Part shown: positions 14,751-16,713 of the stretch, piece after piece | Numbering within the stretch: position 1 is the stretch's first letter | Layout of the letters: each line of letters starts with the position of its first letter | DNA from: Phoronis ovalis | Lineage: Eukaryota > Phoronida > Phoronidae | Reading direction: 5' to 3' | Assembly: GCA_028565635.1 (NCBI GenBank) | Contig: JAOXYB010023036.1 | Location: forward strand, 1-16,713 | Length of the DNA: 16,713 bases | Notes under the pieces: model-generated | Told to the model about the DNA's origin: nothing | What the model saw: only the letters and a program-made list of their open reading frames with translations | The model's database searches: none | Position numbers and translations under genes: made by a program

Positions 14751-15665
14751 ATTTAGCTTTTTTATCCCTACTTATATATTTTTTTTCACTTTAAGACAAA
14801 ATTTTCAATTCGATATTTTTAATCTTTTGATTTCAAAATGACACCAAGAGTCTAAATGATCGAAAAACTTCATTTTTGAAAGTTTCACGCCATTTTGAGA
14901 CTATCTAAATGCCACTCTGACCTCATGGTCAACTTGTCCCAACCTGGGAACTGGGCCTGGGACGTCATAATTAACCCAATATACAAACCCGCAAAACTAA
15001 CCATTCTCGAAATACAGCAAATTCTCTCCATAAATAATTCAAAAGAAGTTCTGACATTTCAACACTTTAATAACCTAAAAGTTTACTCACGAAAACATCA
15101 ATTTTGAGTATTTTCAGCAACAAATGGGATAGAAAGAAAAGGGGACAAAAAGAAAGCACTAATAAAAAATAAAAATTAACGTACAGTATAAAACGATTAT
15201 AGGTTGTTCTTATAGCGTATTTTACTTGTTTCAGTGGTTTCATAAAATGTCCTTGAAATGTTATTGTATTTAAATAACAAAGCAGATAACATTTTAACAA
15301 CGGACTGTTTGTATTTTTTTCAACAGTTGCAAAGTTAATCTTGTGAAAACAAAGTATGAGGTATAATTACAAAACACCCTAAATCTTTCTTCCTATGGCT
15401 GTGCAGTTAAAAGTACTTTAATCAAACATATCTTGTTGTGCATATGTTTAGCGAAAGAATTTTTCAAAGTTTTAAATTTACAGCCTTCCGTCCGGATTCC
15501 ATCAGTGATGATCACGTTAATTGCATAAATTTGCTGAATTGATGGGGTTAAAAACAATCATTTGAATTTTTTCCGAATTTGGGGAACAAAATAAATATTC
15601 TTGTTTCAAGTTAACAGTTACTAACTTCTTTATCCAGCAAAGTTCTTTTGGCTAATTAATCAAAA
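14751..15665. other. Intergenic stretch without recognisable features
   Basis: I see no gene with family resemblance on either strand. The GC-richer patch 14880-15000 carries a 70-codon open frame without recognisable motifs. The remainder is AT-rich. Confidence 0.55.
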
Positions 15666-15960
15666 CAGGGCTGCTTGACATTCACCGACTATCAGACACA
15701 ATCGTTGAACACTCACCATAAAATCGTGTGCATGGACAAAAGTTACGTATGACAATCACAGAGTTTGCGTTCACCACTGATAATTTCTAATTATATTCAT
15801 GTAAAAAATTTCAGATATTGTGAGTGGTGAACGAACTTTGTGATTGGCACACGTCACTTGTCAGTGCGATTTTATTTCAACAAATTTGATCTGTATGTAA
15901 TGATTCGGGTGAGAGTTCAACGATTGGTGTGATAGTCGGTGGGTGTAATAGGAAGCCCTG
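15666..15960. mobile_element. 295-bp foldback MITE, hAT-like termini
   Basis: The ends are CAGGGCTGCTTGACATTCAC and, read from the other side, CAGGGCTTCCTATTACACCC. Both continue into CACCGACTATCA and ATCGTTGAAC. Pairing runs on to GTTCACCACT on each side of a short AT-rich loop near 15789-15812, so the element is almost one hairpin. The right arm has an insertion of roughly 30 bases. CAGGG termini suggest a hAT-type non-autonomous element. An 8-bp target duplication is not evident (AATCAAAA on the left, ATCATGAT on the right). There is no transposase. Confidence 0.82.
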
Positions 15961-16160
15961 ATCATGATACAGTTTAAACGAAGGCGTGAATTTGAGCTGA
16001 ATATATGTGATGATGATAAAGCTCCAAAACCGTTTTCCAGGAATCAATTAATACATCTTCTAAATTTATTGTGATTTTCTTTCGAATAGTGTCAAGCTTG
16101 ATGTAATCAAACAATCATATGACACTTGTACATGTATATATACTATACATCGATTTAGGT
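15961..16160. other. Spacer between the foldback element and a related lone terminus
   Basis: AT-rich sequence with a small AGTGTCA/TGACACT inverted pair around 16090-16128. I looked for the missing left arm of the second element copy here and did not find it. Confidence 0.5.
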
Positions 16161-16215
16161 GAACATTTTCAACGGTTGCCGTGTGATAGTCGCCGGTGGA
16201 TGTTACGTAGCCCTG
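16161..16215 (+). mobile_element. Lone right terminus related to the 15666-15960 MITE
   Basis: The order of blocks TTCAACGGTTG, GTGTGATAGTCG, CCGGTGGATGTTA and GTAGCCCTG matches the right end of the neighbouring foldback element with scattered substitutions. No matching left terminus is present, so this is a truncated copy or one half of a disrupted element. Confidence 0.7.
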
Positions 16216-16490
16216 TATATATATGTATAAACGTTGAGATATACTCCAAAGATGATTTACCAGTCTTGTCTCTGTTCTTTTCCGCTTCCTCCACCACATA
16301 TCAAGGGAAATAATTAAATTAAATCAAAAGCAGTCAAGAACAACGCCACGTATCGTGCATGTGGTTTTAATATTTAAAAATATGAATCTTAAAAATTGAA
16401 TTTCAGGTTATCAAACTGGTTTTACTAAGCAGAATATAATAATATTCATTTTCGGTCAAACAAAATTAGGGACTGGTCAGAAATTACCAC
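16216..16490. other. Intergenic stretch without recognisable features
   Basis: AT-rich sequence with no supported gene. The overlapping short open frames on both strands (16066-16313) have no family resemblance and lie partly in repeat sequence. Confidence 0.5.
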
Positions 16491-16580
16491 AGGGGGGGTT
16501 GGTGCAAACATGGGGGGGGTCACGAATTTTTGTGCCAGGCAAAAGGGGGGATCATGAATTTTTGTGCACCACGAAAGGGC
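16491..16580 (+). repeat. G-run tandem repeat, ~32-bp unit
   Basis: Two adjacent copies share GGGGGG, a TCAYGAATTTTTGTGC core and a following AAA stretch (16514-16544 and 16545-16576). A partial copy with G7 lies just before (16492-16513). The G runs are 7, 8, 6 and 3 bases long, on the + strand only. The contrast with the AT-rich surroundings suggests a fragment of a dispersed repeat. Confidence 0.7.
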
Positions 16581-16713
16581 AGTGATTCTTGAAAAATACC
16601 TTTCTTGATTTTCACGAACTAGTAAGAAAAGAGGATCCCTAAACAAGAAAATTTTAAAAAATAAAAAGCACACATAGCAGCAAGTCAACTTAATACCAAG
16701 TTACCCAGCAACT

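Noticed and set aside
14510-14794. A 94-codon open frame with repeated Tyr/Phe/Cys-rich text
   Set aside because: It is explained by the ~30-bp tandem array, whose period varies and is not kept in frame.
16066-16313. Overlapping 77- and 64-codon open frames on opposite strands
   Set aside because: They overlap a MITE terminus and have no family resemblance.
1-16713. CRISPR arrays, operons or bacterial-type systems
   Set aside because: The window is clearly animal nuclear DNA with spliced genes. The tandem arrays present have no unique spacers.

Overview
The window is a piece of an AT-rich animal nuclear genome. The genes have GT-AG introns, the intergenic and intronic DNA is AT-rich, and there are many short foldback repeats. 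One repeat is a SINE-like remnant with a (CAAA)n run and a short hairpin tail, a type I associate with bivalves and other marine invertebrates. A lophotrochozoan, probably a bivalve mollusc, is my best inference; nothing here fixes the species.

Two protein genes are supported. The first is KANSL3, the alpha/beta-hydrolase-like subunit of the NSL histone acetyltransferase complex. It runs left to right on the + strand from 188 to the stop at 12730. Nine exons are visible (188-289, 994-1128, 2117-2335, 3359-3505, 3971-4192, 4777-4971, 5179-5290, 5719-5907, 11826-12730). They join without a frame break into 741 codons plus a stop. The 5' part of the gene, roughly 190 residues judged from my memory of the human protein, lies upstream of the window. 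The first six introns seen are phase 0 and the last two are phase 1.

The second gene is an intact, apparently intronless 517-residue UDP-glycosyltransferase (UGT). It is encoded on the - strand (9316 to 7763), wholly inside the 5.9-kb last intron of KANSL3, so the two genes are nested and antisense. The UGT keeps the family's architecture: signal peptide, N-terminal catalytic His and Asp candidates, C-terminal membrane anchor and a cytosolic KxKxx ER-retrieval tail. However, the residues that normally bind the UDP-sugar donor (the Q, HxG and DQ positions) are replaced. A perfect palindromic estrogen-response-element-type sequence lies about 0.6 kb upstream of its start codon.

The rest is non-coding. 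Intron 1 holds a 27-bp minisatellite that stays open in frame with the preceding exon. The large intron holds the SINE-like remnant near 6.1 kb, several hairpins and a long imperfect inverted repeat (about 10903-11505). Downstream of KANSL3 (12731-16713) I see no gene. That stretch holds candidate poly(A) signals, three further inverted-repeat elements (the clearest a 295-bp hAT-like foldback at 15666-15960 with a related lone terminus at 16161-16215), a degenerate ~30-bp tandem array and a G-run repeat near the right edge.

I see no functional link between KANSL3 (nuclear, chromatin) and the UGT (ER lumen) beyond their nesting. The most unusual items are the nested, donor-site-degenerate UGT and the reading-frame-compatible minisatellite.
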